From positions 1 through 44,350 of the forward strand of contig NZ_JAGNYF010000015.1 in the NCBI RefSeq assembly GCF_017985075.1: a stretch of DNA of 44,350 nucleotides. Reading direction: 5' to 3'. Origin of the DNA: Flavobacterium sp. GTDB lineage: Bacteria > Bacteroidota > Bacteroidia > Flavobacteriales > Flavobacteriaceae. The notes under the pieces were generated by a model. It was not told where the DNA came from, made no database searches, and saw only the letters and a list, made by a program, of their open reading frames with translations. Every line of letters starts with the position of its first letter. Within the stretch, counting starts at the first letter, position 1. Of this stretch, positions 23,131 to 32,024 are shown in pieces. A program made the translations under genes and the position numbers.

Positions 23131-24585
23131 TTATTTATTTAGTTTTGAATTTCGTTTACCGTATATAAAGTAGACTAAAACACCTATAGCTAACCATCCT
23201 AATGATAGCAATTGTGCATCGTGACTTAAGTTAATCATTAAGTATGTATTGATTAAAATACCACAAATTGCAATTAATGGTAAAGCCGGAACTTTAAAAG
23301 TACGTTCTAAACCAGGTTGTTTTACTCTTAAAATCCAAACCGCAATACAAACCATAGTAAATGCAAATAAAGTACCAAAACTGGTCATATCTGCTAATTT
23401 GTTGATAGGAGTGAAGGCTGCAACAACAGCTATAAATCCTCCTAAAATCATTAAATTAGTTTTTGGTGTTCCAGATAATGGATTAATTTTTGAAAAAACA
23501 GAAGGAATTAATCCATCTTTAGACATTCCTAAAAAAATTCTAGATTGTCCCATAATCATTACCATTAATACGGAAATTAATCCAATAGTTGCCGCAATAG
23601 TAATAATGTAACCTGCCCAAGCTTGTCCAGCAATATCAAATGCATATGCTACAGGAGCTTTAATAGCTTCAGGATATTTTCCTAGTGGATTAAAATCTTG
23701 GTAACTCATCATACCAGTTAATACTAATGACACTAATATATAAAGTACTGTACAAACCAATAAGGATACGATAATAGCAAATGGCACATCTTTTTTAGGG
23801 TTAATAGCTTCTCCTGCTTGTGTTGAAACCGCATCAAAACCTACATAAGCAAAGAAAATTGCAGCAGCTCCAGAAACAATTCCTCCTACACCATAGGCTT
23901 GGTGTGTCCCAGCTTTGTCAACAATTTGTGTAACTTCAGGAATAAAAGGAACCCAATTATCTGTATTTATGAAAAAAGCACCTGCAATAATCACAAAAAT
24001 TACAGCTGAAACTTTTAAAATTACAATGAAGTTATTCGCATTTGCAGCACTTTTGGTTCCTTTAATCAAAATAGAAATTACGAAAAGAACAATTAAAAAC
24101 GCAGGTAAATTCATTGAAAATCCTTCACCAGTATAACTTGCAGGATCAGTAGTTAGCCAGTCAGGTAATTTTATTCCAAACATTTTGAGAAGTTTATTAA
24201 AATATCCAGACCAAGAAACTGCTACTGTCATTGAACCCATAGCGTATTCTAATATTAATCCCCAACCAATAATCCAAGCAAAAATTTCTCCAATAGTTCC
24301 ATACGCATATGCATACGCAGAACCTTCAACGGGTAAAATGGAAGCGAATTCAGAATAACATAGTGCCGCAAATACACAAGCAATACCTGCAATTATAAAT
24401 GAAATCGCTAAAGCAGGTCCAGCATGGTAATAGGCACCAGTTCCTGTTAAGACGAATATACCTCCTCCAATAATGGCTCCAATACCAATTGCGGTTAAGC
24501 TCCATTTACCTAGAACTCGTTTTAATTCACTTTTTTTCATATCAGCTTCAAAGGCTGATACTGGTTTAACTCTCCAAATAGACAT
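23131..24585 (-). CDS. APC-family amino-acid permease (YfnA/CAT-like)
   Basis: This 484-aa inner-membrane transporter has about 12 hydrophobic helices. The first is marked by the APC substrate-binding loop 'LTAIGIGAIIGGGIFVLTGTGAYYHAGPA' (about 30-58). 'CYSEFASILPVEGSAYAYAYGTIGEIFAWIIGWGLILEYAMG' follows, a pattern of the cationic amino-acid transporter branch. Other CAT features are 'FFAYVGFDAVSTQAGEAINPKKDVPFAI' and 'LSGTPKTNLMI'. It probably imports amino acids by proton symport. The substrate is not defined by sequence, but the neighbouring aromatic amino-acid breakdown genes make an uptake role plausible. Confidence 0.93.
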   Translation of the reverse strand: MSIWRVKPVSAFEADMKKSELKRVLGKWSLTAIGIGAIIGGGIFVLTGTGAYYHAGPALAISFIIAGIACVFAALCYSEFASILPVEGSAYAYAYGTIGEIFAWIIGWGLILEYAMGSMTVAVSWSGYFNKLLKMFGIKLPDWLTTDPASYTGEGFSMNLPAFLIVLFVISILIKGTKSAANANNFIVILKVSAVIFVIIAGAFFINTDNWVPFIPEVTQIVDKAGTHQAYGVGGIVSGAAAIFFAYVGFDAVSTQAGEAINPKKDVPFAIIVSLLVCTVLYILVSLVLTGMMSYQDFNPLGKYPEAIKAPVAYAFDIAGQAWAGYIITIAATIGLISVLMVMIMGQSRIFLGMSKDGLIPSVFSKINPLSGTPKTNLMILGGFIAVVAAFTPINKLADMTSFGTLFAFTMVCIAVWILRVKQPGLERTFKVPALPLIAICGILINTYLMINLSHDAQLLSLGWLAIGVLVYFIYGKRNSKLNK

Positions 24586-24608
24586 AAAGTAATAATTTTT
24601 AGTTGCTT

Positions 24609-24641
24609 CAAATATAGGATTTTTTCAATTAAATATCCAAA
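24609..24641 (-). promoter_or_regulatory. Promoter of the permease gene
   Basis: On the minus strand, TTTG (24641-24638), 21 nt, then TATATTTG (24616-24609). Both boxes match the consensus. The start codon is 24 nt downstream. Confidence 0.6.
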
Positions 24642-24654
24642 TCAAAAAAAATAT

Positions 24655-26904
24655 TTAAAAAACGAAGCCCAAATTCACCCAAAAAGCAGAGAAATTCGTT
24701 TCAGGAGACCAAGTGTATTTTATTTCAATAGGGCCTATTAAAGTTTCTAATCCATAGCCCAAACCAAATCCAGTATATGTAGGTTTGTTAAACCAGGTTT
24801 TTGTGGCATTAAAAATAAAATCGCCAACAATTGAAGCATTATATGTTAGGTTAATGTGGTTTTTTTTGTAAAATTCGTAATCAAAAGTCCCACTACTTTT
24901 TATATATGAATTTCCGCTTATGCTTAAAAAATCGTATCCATAAAAAGAGCTTATATTATTAGTTTCTTTAAAACCTGTTCCTCCCAAAGCAAAATCAAAA
25001 TAAGGTAAAGTTGAATGTCCTATTTTAAATCCAATTTCGTTCTTTAAGACAAAAGAGAAGTTTTTTATTGGAGCAATGGCAATTCCTAAATCTGTTTTAG
25101 AGATAGAAAATTTCGAAAATTGATTGGTATAATCCGATGAACTAAAATAGTAATTAAAATTACTCTTTAAATACCATCCTTTTTTTGGAAAATATTTATC
25201 ATCAAAAGTATCATGGTTAAGATATCCATTTAAAGACAAATAATTACTGTTTTCAATTGTTTTATTGGCTTTTGTTAAATTATCAGATTTTAATACTAAG
25301 TTTTGAAACTCAAACCCTCCGCCAATATTAAATTTTCTAAAAAAAACAGTTTGTAGAAACACTTTAGTATTGATACTTGAATAATCTAAATTTATTTTTT
25401 CAAATGTATTATTTAAATAACTTTGAATTCCAAATGCTGAATTAACATTCTTATTAAATCTATTTAAACTGGAGTTAATTCCAAAGCTAAAATAATAGCC
25501 ATTGTCAATTAAGTAATTAAAATCGTACCTAAAATTATCACCAAAAATTAAATCTAGAGAAACCATATCGTTTTTGGAGATAATTTTTTTCTGGGTGATA
25601 TTTATTAAAGCCCCACTTTTATACAATTCATCATAATGAAGTGCGAATTTCAAAAAAGTATTTATTTTATTTTCTCGTAAACTAATAAAAATGTCTTTTT
25701 CGTTAAATTGATATTTTACTGCACTAAAGTTTTGAGTATTGCTTAGATTTTGAATTCCATTTTGAAAATCTTCAAAGCTTACTTTAGTGTTGGGTTTAAA
25801 TCGTAATTTCCCTAAAACATAAGCTCGTGTATAATTTTTTAGTTCTGTAAAAGCAATGTTTCCAATAAAAATTGAATCTTTAATAAGTTTTAATTTAGGT
25901 TTTTGATACGCTTTATTTTCAAATTTCATCAGTTCTGATAAAAAATTTCTCGTTGCGTATTCACCATTTTCAATAATTTTCTTTCCATTTTCGAATGATA
26001 AAACCGTATATCCTTTTATTTCAGGTTTTATGTAAATATTTGTAAGTTGGCGCTTACTTTTCATTTGAGATTGCGTATTGAAATTTGAAATTTGTCCAAA
26101 AATAGTCGTGATGCCTTGTAACTCTTTTCGGTCTTTTAACGCCTCTTGTACATCTACACCTATAATATAATCTACACCTAATTCTTTAAGTTTTTCAACA
26201 GGATAATTATTTGTAACGCCACCATCAACTAGTAGTCTTTCTTCAATTTCAATTGGATAGAAAATACTTGGAACAGAACTGCTAGCTATTAATGCTTGCG
26301 GAAAAATCCCTTTATTTAATACAATTTCTTCTCCAGTTTCAATGTCTGTTGCCATACAGAAAAATGGAATAGGTAATTTTTTGAAATCTCTCGTATTTCT
26401 TACGTGATACGTTAATTTGGATAAAAAATGATAATTATAAAAACCTTTTGAAAGTGCATTTGGGGTTTCTAATTTTAATTTTTTAAAGGGCAATGATAAG
26501 GCATAGATATCATCGCTTCTTTTATTAAAAAGTAATTTAGATTTTCTTGGAATATTGTCTTGAACCAAATCGTCTATATTTAATGTGCTAAAAATAGAAT
26601 CTAATTGTTTTCCCGTATATCCAGAAGCGTAAAGTCCGCCAACTATCGCACCCATACTGGTACCGCCAATGTAGTCAATCTTTATCCCTAAAGAATCAAT
26701 TACTTTTAGTACACCAATATGCGCCAATCCTTTTGCGCCGCCGCCAGAAAGGACCAAACCAATTTTAGGTTTTTTAATGCTGTCTTGTGCAATTGAGTTA
26801 AAAGGCAAAAGTAAAAAGACAAAAGCAAAAAGTATAAAACAAGAAAATGTACCACGAATGCGATATTCTATTTTCTTTATTCTATTCTCTTTTTTCTTAA
26901 ACAT
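24655..26904 (-). CDS. Patatin-like phospholipase fused to Omp85-type barrel
   Basis: The 749-aa product has a signal sequence (about 18-40). A patatin lipase domain follows (about 46-250) with oxyanion loop SGGGAKG (53-59), nucleophile S83 in GTSMG (81-85) and catalytic D227 in VDGGVTN. A POTRA-like segment (about 335-420) and a C-terminal outer-membrane beta-barrel (about 430-749, ending '...FWVNLGFVF' with terminal Phe) complete it. This is the layout of type Vd (PlpD-like) two-domain proteins, in which the barrel holds or exports the lipase. Catalytic residues are intact. It is followed by 3 bp and uvrC lies upstream on the same strand, so they may be cotranscribed. Confidence 0.92.
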   Translation of the reverse strand: MFKKKENRIKKIEYRIRGTFSCFILFAFVFLLLPFNSIAQDSIKKPKIGLVLSGGGAKGLAHIGVLKVIDSLGIKIDYIGGTSMGAIVGGLYASGYTGKQLDSIFSTLNIDDLVQDNIPRKSKLLFNKRSDDIYALSLPFKKLKLETPNALSKGFYNYHFLSKLTYHVRNTRDFKKLPIPFFCMATDIETGEEIVLNKGIFPQALIASSSVPSIFYPIEIEERLLVDGGVTNNYPVEKLKELGVDYIIGVDVQEALKDRKELQGITTIFGQISNFNTQSQMKSKRQLTNIYIKPEIKGYTVLSFENGKKIIENGEYATRNFLSELMKFENKAYQKPKLKLIKDSIFIGNIAFTELKNYTRAYVLGKLRFKPNTKVSFEDFQNGIQNLSNTQNFSAVKYQFNEKDIFISLRENKINTFLKFALHYDELYKSGALINITQKKIISKNDMVSLDLIFGDNFRYDFNYLIDNGYYFSFGINSSLNRFNKNVNSAFGIQSYLNNTFEKINLDYSSINTKVFLQTVFFRKFNIGGGFEFQNLVLKSDNLTKANKTIENSNYLSLNGYLNHDTFDDKYFPKKGWYLKSNFNYYFSSSDYTNQFSKFSISKTDLGIAIAPIKNFSFVLKNEIGFKIGHSTLPYFDFALGGTGFKETNNISSFYGYDFLSISGNSYIKSSGTFDYEFYKKNHINLTYNASIVGDFIFNATKTWFNKPTYTGFGLGYGLETLIGPIEIKYTWSPETNFSAFWVNLGFVF

Positions 26905-26907
26905 ACG

Positions 26908-28695
26908 TTATTCTTTTTTGTAAAAGTCGGAAATTTTTTTTGCTTTTGAAAGTCCAATTACTGAAGAAATTTCAGATTCTGTTGCCTCTTTTAGTCTTTT
27001 TACGCTTTTAAAGTGCGAAATTAAGGTAATCATTGTTTTTTCGCCAATACCAGGAATACTTTCAACGGAAGAATTTAATGCCGATTTACTTCTTTTATCG
27101 CGATGATGCGTAATTCCAAATCGATGCGCTTCGTTTCGTAATTGTTGAATTATTTTAAGCGTTTCCGATTTTTTATCCAAATATAAAGGTATTGGATCGT
27201 CTGGATAAAACAATTCTTCTAATCGTTTCGCAATACCAATAATGGCAATTTTACCACGCAAACCTAAATCTTCTAAACTTTTTAATGCTGAAGATAATTG
27301 TCCTTTTCCGCCATCTATGATAATAAGTTGAGGTAAAGATTCTTTTTCGTCCAATAACCTTTTGTATCTTCTATACACCACTTCTTCCATCGAAGCGAAA
27401 TCATTTGGTCCTTCAACGGTTTTTATGTTGAAATGTCTGTAGTCTTTTTTGCTGGCTTTTCCATCTTTAAAAACCACACAGGCTGATACAGGATTTGTTC
27501 CTTGAATATTAGAATTATCAAAACATTCAATATGTCGAGGTGCTACAGAAAGGCGTAAATCTTTTTGCATTTGTGCCATAATTCGGTTTGTATGTCGGTC
27601 TGGATCTACAATTTTAATTTGTTTTAATTGATCTAATCGGTAATATTTTGCATTACGTTCAGATAAGTTTAAAATCTCTTTTTTATCTCCTAATTTAGGA
27701 ACAGTTACTCTAATTTTATCGCCTAAATCTATTTCAAAAGGCACTACTATTTCTGTTGAAGTTAAAAAGAAACGCGCTCTTATTTCTACAATTGCTAATT
27801 CTAATAATTCTTGATTGGTTTCGTCTAATTTTTTCTTTAGTTCTAATGTGTGCGATCGAATAATAGCCCCGTGTGAAATCTGTAAAAAATTAACATACGC
27901 CATTGTTTCATCTGAAATAATGGAAAACACATCAATATTGGTAATCTTAGGATTTATTATCGTTGATTTTGCTTGATAGTTTTCTAATACTTCAATTTTA
28001 TCTTTAATTTTTTGTGCTTCTTCAAACTTCATTTCTGAGGCTAAAATCTGCATATGGTTTTTAAAATCTTTTAGACTTTCTTTAAAATTTCCTTTTAAAA
28101 TTTCTCGAATAGCTGTAATTTGTTTTTGATAATTCTCCTGCGTTTCGTATCCTTCACAACCGCCTTTACAGTTTCCAATATGGTATTCTAAGCATACTTT
28201 ATATTTCTCAGCTCTAATGTTTGTTAGTGATAAATCAAAATTACAAGTTCGTAAAGGATATAATTCTCTAATTAATTCTAATAACGTATTTACGGTTTTA
28301 AAACTGGTGTAGGGACCAAAATATTCCGAGCCATCCTTTATCATTTTTCGAGTAGAAAATACTCTTGGAAACGCTTCTTTTTTGATGCAAATCCAAGGAT
28401 ATGTTTTATCATCACGAAGCAGCACATTATATCTTGGCTGTAGTGTTTTAATAAGATTGTTTTCTAACAATAACGCATCGGTTTCCGTAGGAACAACAAT
28501 ATGTTTGATAGTAACAATTTTTTTTACAAGTACTGAAGTTTTATAATTATCGTGGTTTTTGGTAAAATACGATTGTACGCGTTTTTTTAAATTTTTTGCT
28601 TTCCCAACGTACAAAATCTTATTTTCTTTGTCATAATACTGATACACACCAGGATTATCAGGTAAGGTTTGAATTTGTAGTTCGAGTGGTGTCAT
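26908..28695 (-). CDS. uvrC: Excinuclease ABC subunit C
   Basis: This 595-aa nucleotide-excision-repair nuclease cuts on both sides of a DNA lesion after UvrA and UvrB load. Domains in order are the N-terminal GIY-YIG nuclease (about 12-90, GVYQYYDKENKILYVGKAKNLKKRV), a Cys-rich patch (CLEYHIGNCKGGCEGY, about 168-183), the UVR motif (about 200-235), the RNase H-like endonuclease with ECFDNSNIQG (about 380) and IIDGGKGQL, and a C-terminal helix-hairpin-helix (SIPGIGEKTMITLISHF). Length is typical. It shares a strand with the patatin gene, with only 3 bp between them. Confidence 0.97.
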   Translation of the reverse strand: MTPLELQIQTLPDNPGVYQYYDKENKILYVGKAKNLKKRVQSYFTKNHDNYKTSVLVKKIVTIKHIVVPTETDALLLENNLIKTLQPRYNVLLRDDKTYPWICIKKEAFPRVFSTRKMIKDGSEYFGPYTSFKTVNTLLELIRELYPLRTCNFDLSLTNIRAEKYKVCLEYHIGNCKGGCEGYETQENYQKQITAIREILKGNFKESLKDFKNHMQILASEMKFEEAQKIKDKIEVLENYQAKSTIINPKITNIDVFSIISDETMAYVNFLQISHGAIIRSHTLELKKKLDETNQELLELAIVEIRARFFLTSTEIVVPFEIDLGDKIRVTVPKLGDKKEILNLSERNAKYYRLDQLKQIKIVDPDRHTNRIMAQMQKDLRLSVAPRHIECFDNSNIQGTNPVSACVVFKDGKASKKDYRHFNIKTVEGPNDFASMEEVVYRRYKRLLDEKESLPQLIIIDGGKGQLSSALKSLEDLGLRGKIAIIGIAKRLEELFYPDDPIPLYLDKKSETLKIIQQLRNEAHRFGITHHRDKRSKSALNSSVESIPGIGEKTMITLISHFKSVKRLKEATESEISSVIGLSKAKKISDFYKKE

Positions 28696-28824
28696 TTGCA
28701 GTATACAGTGTTCGGTTTTTAGTATTCAGTAATTTGACTTGAGAAAGTCTTACAAAAATAACAAAAAACAATTGATTTAGCATAAAGTAAATTTTTATTA
28801 CTTTAGCAAAAAGTAAAACACGTG

Positions 28825-29793
28825 ATGCACAAGGAAATTACTATTTTTAACGAAACGATATTACCTGGAAAGAGTAAAACCATCAATATGCAAATTGGAA
28901 AATTGCATACGATGACCGATTTACACATTCCAATAATTGTGGAAAGAAGTAAAAAAGAAGGTCCGGTAGTGCTGTTAACTGCTGGTTTACACGGTGATGA
29001 GATTAACGGCACTGAAATAGTTAGAGAATTAATTGTAAAAAAAATTAATAAACCAAAACGAGGTACTATTATTTGTATTCCTGTAATTAATATTTTTGGA
29101 TTTGTTAATCAAACCAGAGAATTTCCGGATGGTAGAGATTTAAATCGAATTTTTCCTGGAAGCAAAACAGGTTCTTTAGCAAGCCAATTCGCGTATTATA
29201 TTTTAAAAGAAATTATACCTCATATAGATTATGCAATAGATTTTCATGCGGGTGGTGCCCAAAGATTTAATGCACCACAAATACGAATTGTTCCTAATAA
29301 CTCAGAATTAAAAACGCTTTCAGATGTGTTTGGCGCTCCGTTTACCTTATATTCTAATAATATTTCTGGTTCGTTTAGAAGCTCATGTGATAAAATGAAT
29401 GTAAAAATGTTGTTGTTTGAAGGAGGAAAGTCAGTAGACATTAATAATGCGGTAACTAAAGAAGCTGTAGAAGGCACTAAACGATTTTTACTGCACTTTG
29501 GAATGTTAAAAAACAAACACGAAATTTCAAAACCACACCAAACTATATATATTGAAAAGTCGGATTGGATTCGAGCTAATTTTTCTGGAATGTTTCACGG
29601 CTTAAAACAAATTGGAAGTTTTGTAACAAAAGGCGAATTATTGGCCACAATTTCAGATCCTTTTGGAAAGGTGAGTCATAAATTAAAAGCACCACACGCT
29701 GGCTATTTAATAAATGTAAATGATGCCCCAATTGTATATCAAGGTGATGCCGTTTTTCATATTTCAACAAAATTAGAAAATGATGAAGAATGA
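28825..29793 (+). CDS. Succinylglutamate desuccinylase/aspartoacylase-family hydrolase
   Basis: The start is taken as the ATG at 28825; the codon before it is a GTG in frame. The 322-aa product is a zinc carboxypeptidase-like amidohydrolase. It has 'LTAGLHGDEINGTEIV' with the metal-binding HxxE near residue 56, 'PDGRDLNRIFPG' with the substrate-binding DLNR, and 'AIDFHAGG' with the second His ligand. The C-terminal beta domain contains 'DPFGK', as in AspA/AstE proteins. True AstE needs the ast operon, which is absent, so the natural substrate (an N-acyl amino acid or peptide) is unknown. It overlaps the next gene by 14 bp. Confidence 0.9.
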   Translation: MHKEITIFNETILPGKSKTINMQIGKLHTMTDLHIPIIVERSKKEGPVVLLTAGLHGDEINGTEIVRELIVKKINKPKRGTIICIPVINIFGFVNQTREFPDGRDLNRIFPGSKTGSLASQFAYYILKEIIPHIDYAIDFHAGGAQRFNAPQIRIVPNNSELKTLSDVFGAPFTLYSNNISGSFRSSCDKMNVKMLLFEGGKSVDINNAVTKEAVEGTKRFLLHFGMLKNKHEISKPHQTIYIEKSDWIRANFSGMFHGLKQIGSFVTKGELLATISDPFGKVSHKLKAPHAGYLINVNDAPIVYQGDAVFHISTKLENDEE

Positions 29794-30343
29794 GTTAAGA
29801 ATAAAATATACTAAATTAAGGCAAAATTTGTCTGAAGCTACGATTGAAGATTTATCCTTAAAAATTGCCAATCAAATTATTCAGTTAGATATTTGGCAAC
29901 ACAGTTTTTATCATCTTTTTTTACCAATTGAAACCAAAAATGAGGTAAATACAGAATATATTTTGCAAGTTTTGGCAGGAAAAGATAAAAACATTGTCCT
30001 TTCCGTAAGTGATTTTTCAACTCGCGAAATGACTCATTTTCTTTTAACTGATGCAACCAAAATAAAGAAAAACAAGTACAATATTCCTGAGCCAGTTGAC
30101 GGTTTAGAAGTTCCTGTTTCTAAAATTAATGTGGTTTTTGTTCCTCTATTAGCTTTTGATGAAAAAGGCAATAGAGTAGGTTATGGTAAAGGATTTTATG
30201 ATCAGTTTTTGTCAAAATGCCAACCAGAAACTATAAAAATTGGCGTATCTTTTTTTGAAGCAGAAACATTAATTTTAGACACCTTATTTACTGATATTCA
30301 GTTAGATTATTGTGTAACACCAACTAAAGTTTACAATTTTTAA
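29780..30343 (+). CDS. 5-formyltetrahydrofolate cyclo-ligase
   Basis: This 187-aa cytoplasmic enzyme uses ATP to turn 5-formyl-THF into 5,10-methenyl-THF. Family marks are the N-terminal 'KNELRIKYTKLRQNLS', the middle 'YNIPEP' and the signature 'VVFVPLLAFDEKGNRVGYGKGFYDQFL' (about 115-141), with the G-Y-G-K-G-F-Y-D core. Length matches the family. ATG codons at 29780 and 29783 are both usable. The 14-bp overlap with the hydrolase gene implies translational coupling. Confidence 0.94.
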   Translation: MMKNELRIKYTKLRQNLSEATIEDLSLKIANQIIQLDIWQHSFYHLFLPIETKNEVNTEYILQVLAGKDKNIVLSVSDFSTREMTHFLLTDATKIKKNKYNIPEPVDGLEVPVSKINVVFVPLLAFDEKGNRVGYGKGFYDQFLSKCQPETIKIGVSFFEAETLILDTLFTDIQLDYCVTPTKVYNF

Positions 30344-30376
30344 TAAAAATTTAAATCGGAATTCCATATATTTTAT

Positions 30377-30384
30377 TATATTTG
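30377..30384 (+). promoter_or_regulatory. Probable -7 box for the small membrane protein gene
   Basis: TATATTTG lies 24 nt before the ATG at 30408. No clear -33 box is found at the right distance. Confidence 0.35.
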
Positions 30385-30407
30385 AAATTATTACAAAAAA
30401 ACAAACT

Positions 30408-30806
30408 ATGTTACAATCTATTCATTCTACGTTAGCTTATGGTGTTTTAGCCGTATTAGTTTTAGCTATTATTAATGCTTTTTTAGGGCTTTCAGCTAAA
30501 AGAAATTTTACTCCAAAAGACAGAAGCATTTCTTTAATTGCGTTAATTTTTAGTCATATTCAGTTGTTGGTTGGCTTATTTATGTGGGCATCCACTTTTG
30601 ATTTCGATTTTAAAGCTTTAGGTTTAGTAAAAATAGATCATCCGATAACGAATATTTTAGCAATTGCTTTAATTACAATTGGTTGGAGCAAACATAAAAA
30701 AGAAGAAAGCAGTAACGGAAAGTTTAAAAAAATTGGTATTTTTTATGCTTTAGGATTAATTTTCTTACTATCAAGAATACCTTTTAAACATTGGTTAGGA
30801 CTATAA
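30408..30806 (+). CDS. Small integral membrane protein, about 4 TM
   Basis: This 132-aa protein has four hydrophobic segments (about 8-27, 41-62, 75-90 and 108-125). Between them are short charged loops (KRNFTPKDRS, HKKEESSNGKFKK). His residues lie at or in helices 1, 2, 3 and 4 (IHSTL, FSHIQ, DHPI, FKHWL), which would allow heme or metal binding. No known motif confirms this. I recognise it only as a flavobacterial-looking membrane protein without assigned function. The terminator at 30848-30878 follows it. Confidence 0.75.
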   Translation: MLQSIHSTLAYGVLAVLVLAIINAFLGLSAKRNFTPKDRSISLIALIFSHIQLLVGLFMWASTFDFDFKALGLVKIDHPITNILAIALITIGWSKHKKEESSNGKFKKIGIFYALGLIFLLSRIPFKHWLGL

Positions 30807-30847
30807 CTTTTTATGGCATAATTAGTACCAAATCAATAAAAATATAA

Positions 30848-30878
30848 AGAGAAGTAAGTGAAAATTTACTTCTTTTTT
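30848..30878 (+). terminator. Terminator
   Basis: The stem AGAAGTAA/TTACTTCT (30850-30857/30866-30873) with an 8-nt loop is followed by T's. It ends the small membrane protein transcript 14 nt before the RlpA-like start. Confidence 0.75.
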
Positions 30879-30891
30879 AATCTTATATTAT

Positions 30892-31353
30892 ATGAAGATG
30901 AAAAAATTTATATACATATTGCCGCTTTTAGTAGTGCTTTTTTTTCAGAAAGAAAACATAAAATCAAATCTTTCTCAAGAAAAACCTAAACTAAAAGTTA
31001 CAGATACAATAAAGAAAAAAGACAGTATAACCAAACCTGTTGAAAAACTTGAAATGTATCACGAATCAGCACACGCTTCTTATTATGCTAATAAATTTAA
31101 TGGCAGAAGAACCGCAAGCGGTACAAGATTTAACAACAATGATATGACTTGCGCACACCGAAAACTTCCATTTGGGACAAAATTAAAAGTTACAGGTCTA
31201 AAAACTAAAAAAGTAGTGTATGTTACCGTTACAGATAGAGGACCATTTCATAAAAACAGACATATTGATTTATCAAGAGCCGCATTTTGGAAAATTAGAC
31301 CATCAAATTATGGCGGACATATTGATGTAAATATTGAAATTGTGAAGAAATAA
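30892..31353 (+). CDS. RlpA-like double-psi beta-barrel protein
   Basis: The 153-aa product has an N-terminal hydrophobic signal anchor (MKMKKFIYILPLLVVLFF), a Lys/Ser/Thr-rich linker (about 20-55) and a double-psi beta-barrel of the RlpA type (about 57-150). Marks of the latter are 'ASYYANKFNGRRTASGTRFNNNDMTCAHRKLPFGTKLKV', 'VTVTDRGPF' and 'RHIDLSRAAF'. RlpA proteins act on peptidoglycan, and some are lytic transglycosylases with a catalytic Asp as in the TDRGPF motif. No SPOR domain is attached, so septal targeting is not evident. ATG at 30892 or 30898 could serve as start. Confidence 0.9.
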   Translation: MKMKKFIYILPLLVVLFFQKENIKSNLSQEKPKLKVTDTIKKKDSITKPVEKLEMYHESAHASYYANKFNGRRTASGTRFNNNDMTCAHRKLPFGTKLKVTGLKTKKVVYVTVTDRGPFHKNRHIDLSRAAFWKIRPSNYGGHIDVNIEIVKK

Positions 31354-31354
31354 A

Positions 31355-31389
31355 AAAAAGCCTTTTACCAAGTAGTAAAAGGCTTTTTG
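31355..31389. terminator. Bidirectional terminator
   Basis: A 10-bp perfect stem AGCCTTTTAC/GTAAAAGGCT (31359-31368/31375-31384) with a 6-nt loop has an A-run on the left and T's on the right. The stop codon of the leftward CYTH gene (31365-31367) lies within the stem. Confidence 0.85.
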
Positions 31390-31832
31390 CTTAAATAAGC
31401 ATTATAATATTTTTCATCGCCAGTAACTTCTTTCGCCAGCCAATTTGGTTTTTCAAAGGTTTCATTGGCGTCGGAAAGTTCAATTTCAGCCACAATCAAA
31501 CCTTTATTTTCGCCTTCAAAAATATCTACTTCAAATGTATGATTTCCTTTTTTGATTAAATATCGGTTTTTATCAATTACGCCTGTTTCGCATAATTTTA
31601 ATAAAGCTTCTGCTTCGTATAACTCAATTTCTTTTTCCCATTCAAAACGTGTAGTTCCTGATTCGTCGCCTTTGCCTTTTATAGTAATAAACCCTTTATC
31701 GTCTTTAATTCTGATTCGGACTGTTCGTTCGGGCGTAGAATTTAAATACCCTTGAGCAATTTTCTGCGAATGTGAAGCCTCAGCAATAAAACCTGAGGAA
31801 TGGACTAAAAATTTACGTTCTATTTCTTGCAT
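31365..31832 (-). CDS. CYTH-domain protein (triphosphate tunnel metalloenzyme)
   Basis: The frame is open to 31856, but the start is set at 31832 because CYTH proteins begin at the EIERKFLV strand, which follows that ATG (MQEIERKFLV). The 155-aa product keeps the alternating charged strands of the tunnel: 'EIERKF', 'VRIRIKDDKGFITIKGKG', 'RFEWEKEI', 'RYLIKKGNHTFEVDIFEG' and 'GLIVAEIEL'. Members hydrolyse inorganic triphosphate, thiamine triphosphate or act as class IV adenylate cyclases; small bacterial stand-alone forms are mostly triphosphatases. The substrate is not decided by sequence. Confidence 0.92.
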   Translation of the reverse strand: MQEIERKFLVHSSGFIAEASHSQKIAQGYLNSTPERTVRIRIKDDKGFITIKGKGDESGTTRFEWEKEIELYEAEALLKLCETGVIDKNRYLIKKGNHTFEVDIFEGENKGLIVAEIELSDANETFEKPNWLAKEVTGDEKYYNAYLSKKPFTTW

Positions 31833-31856
31833 AATTCTTAAAATATAAAGAATCAA

Positions 31857-32024
31857 AATTACAATATTTAAACATATAAGTCACATAAGTTTTATCGTTC
31901 TTTTTATTTCAAGTTTCAAGTTTCAGGTTGGCTTAGGTTCTCGAAGCCAATGGTATTGAAATTTCTGAAAATCTGAAAAATTTCAGTTTAAAGAATTATT
32001 TTTTTTCAGTACTTTGTAAATCTT
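31857..32024. other. Intergenic region with TTTCAAG tandem repeats and hairpin
   Basis: At 31911-31927 the 7-nt unit TTTCAAG is repeated in tandem, ending in the variant TTTCAGG. Further on, TGAAATTT and AAATTTCA (about 31957-31985) can pair as an 8-bp stem. The dinB start is 40 nt downstream. A GTACTTTG at 32009-32016 could be a degenerate -7 box. Confidence 0.4.
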
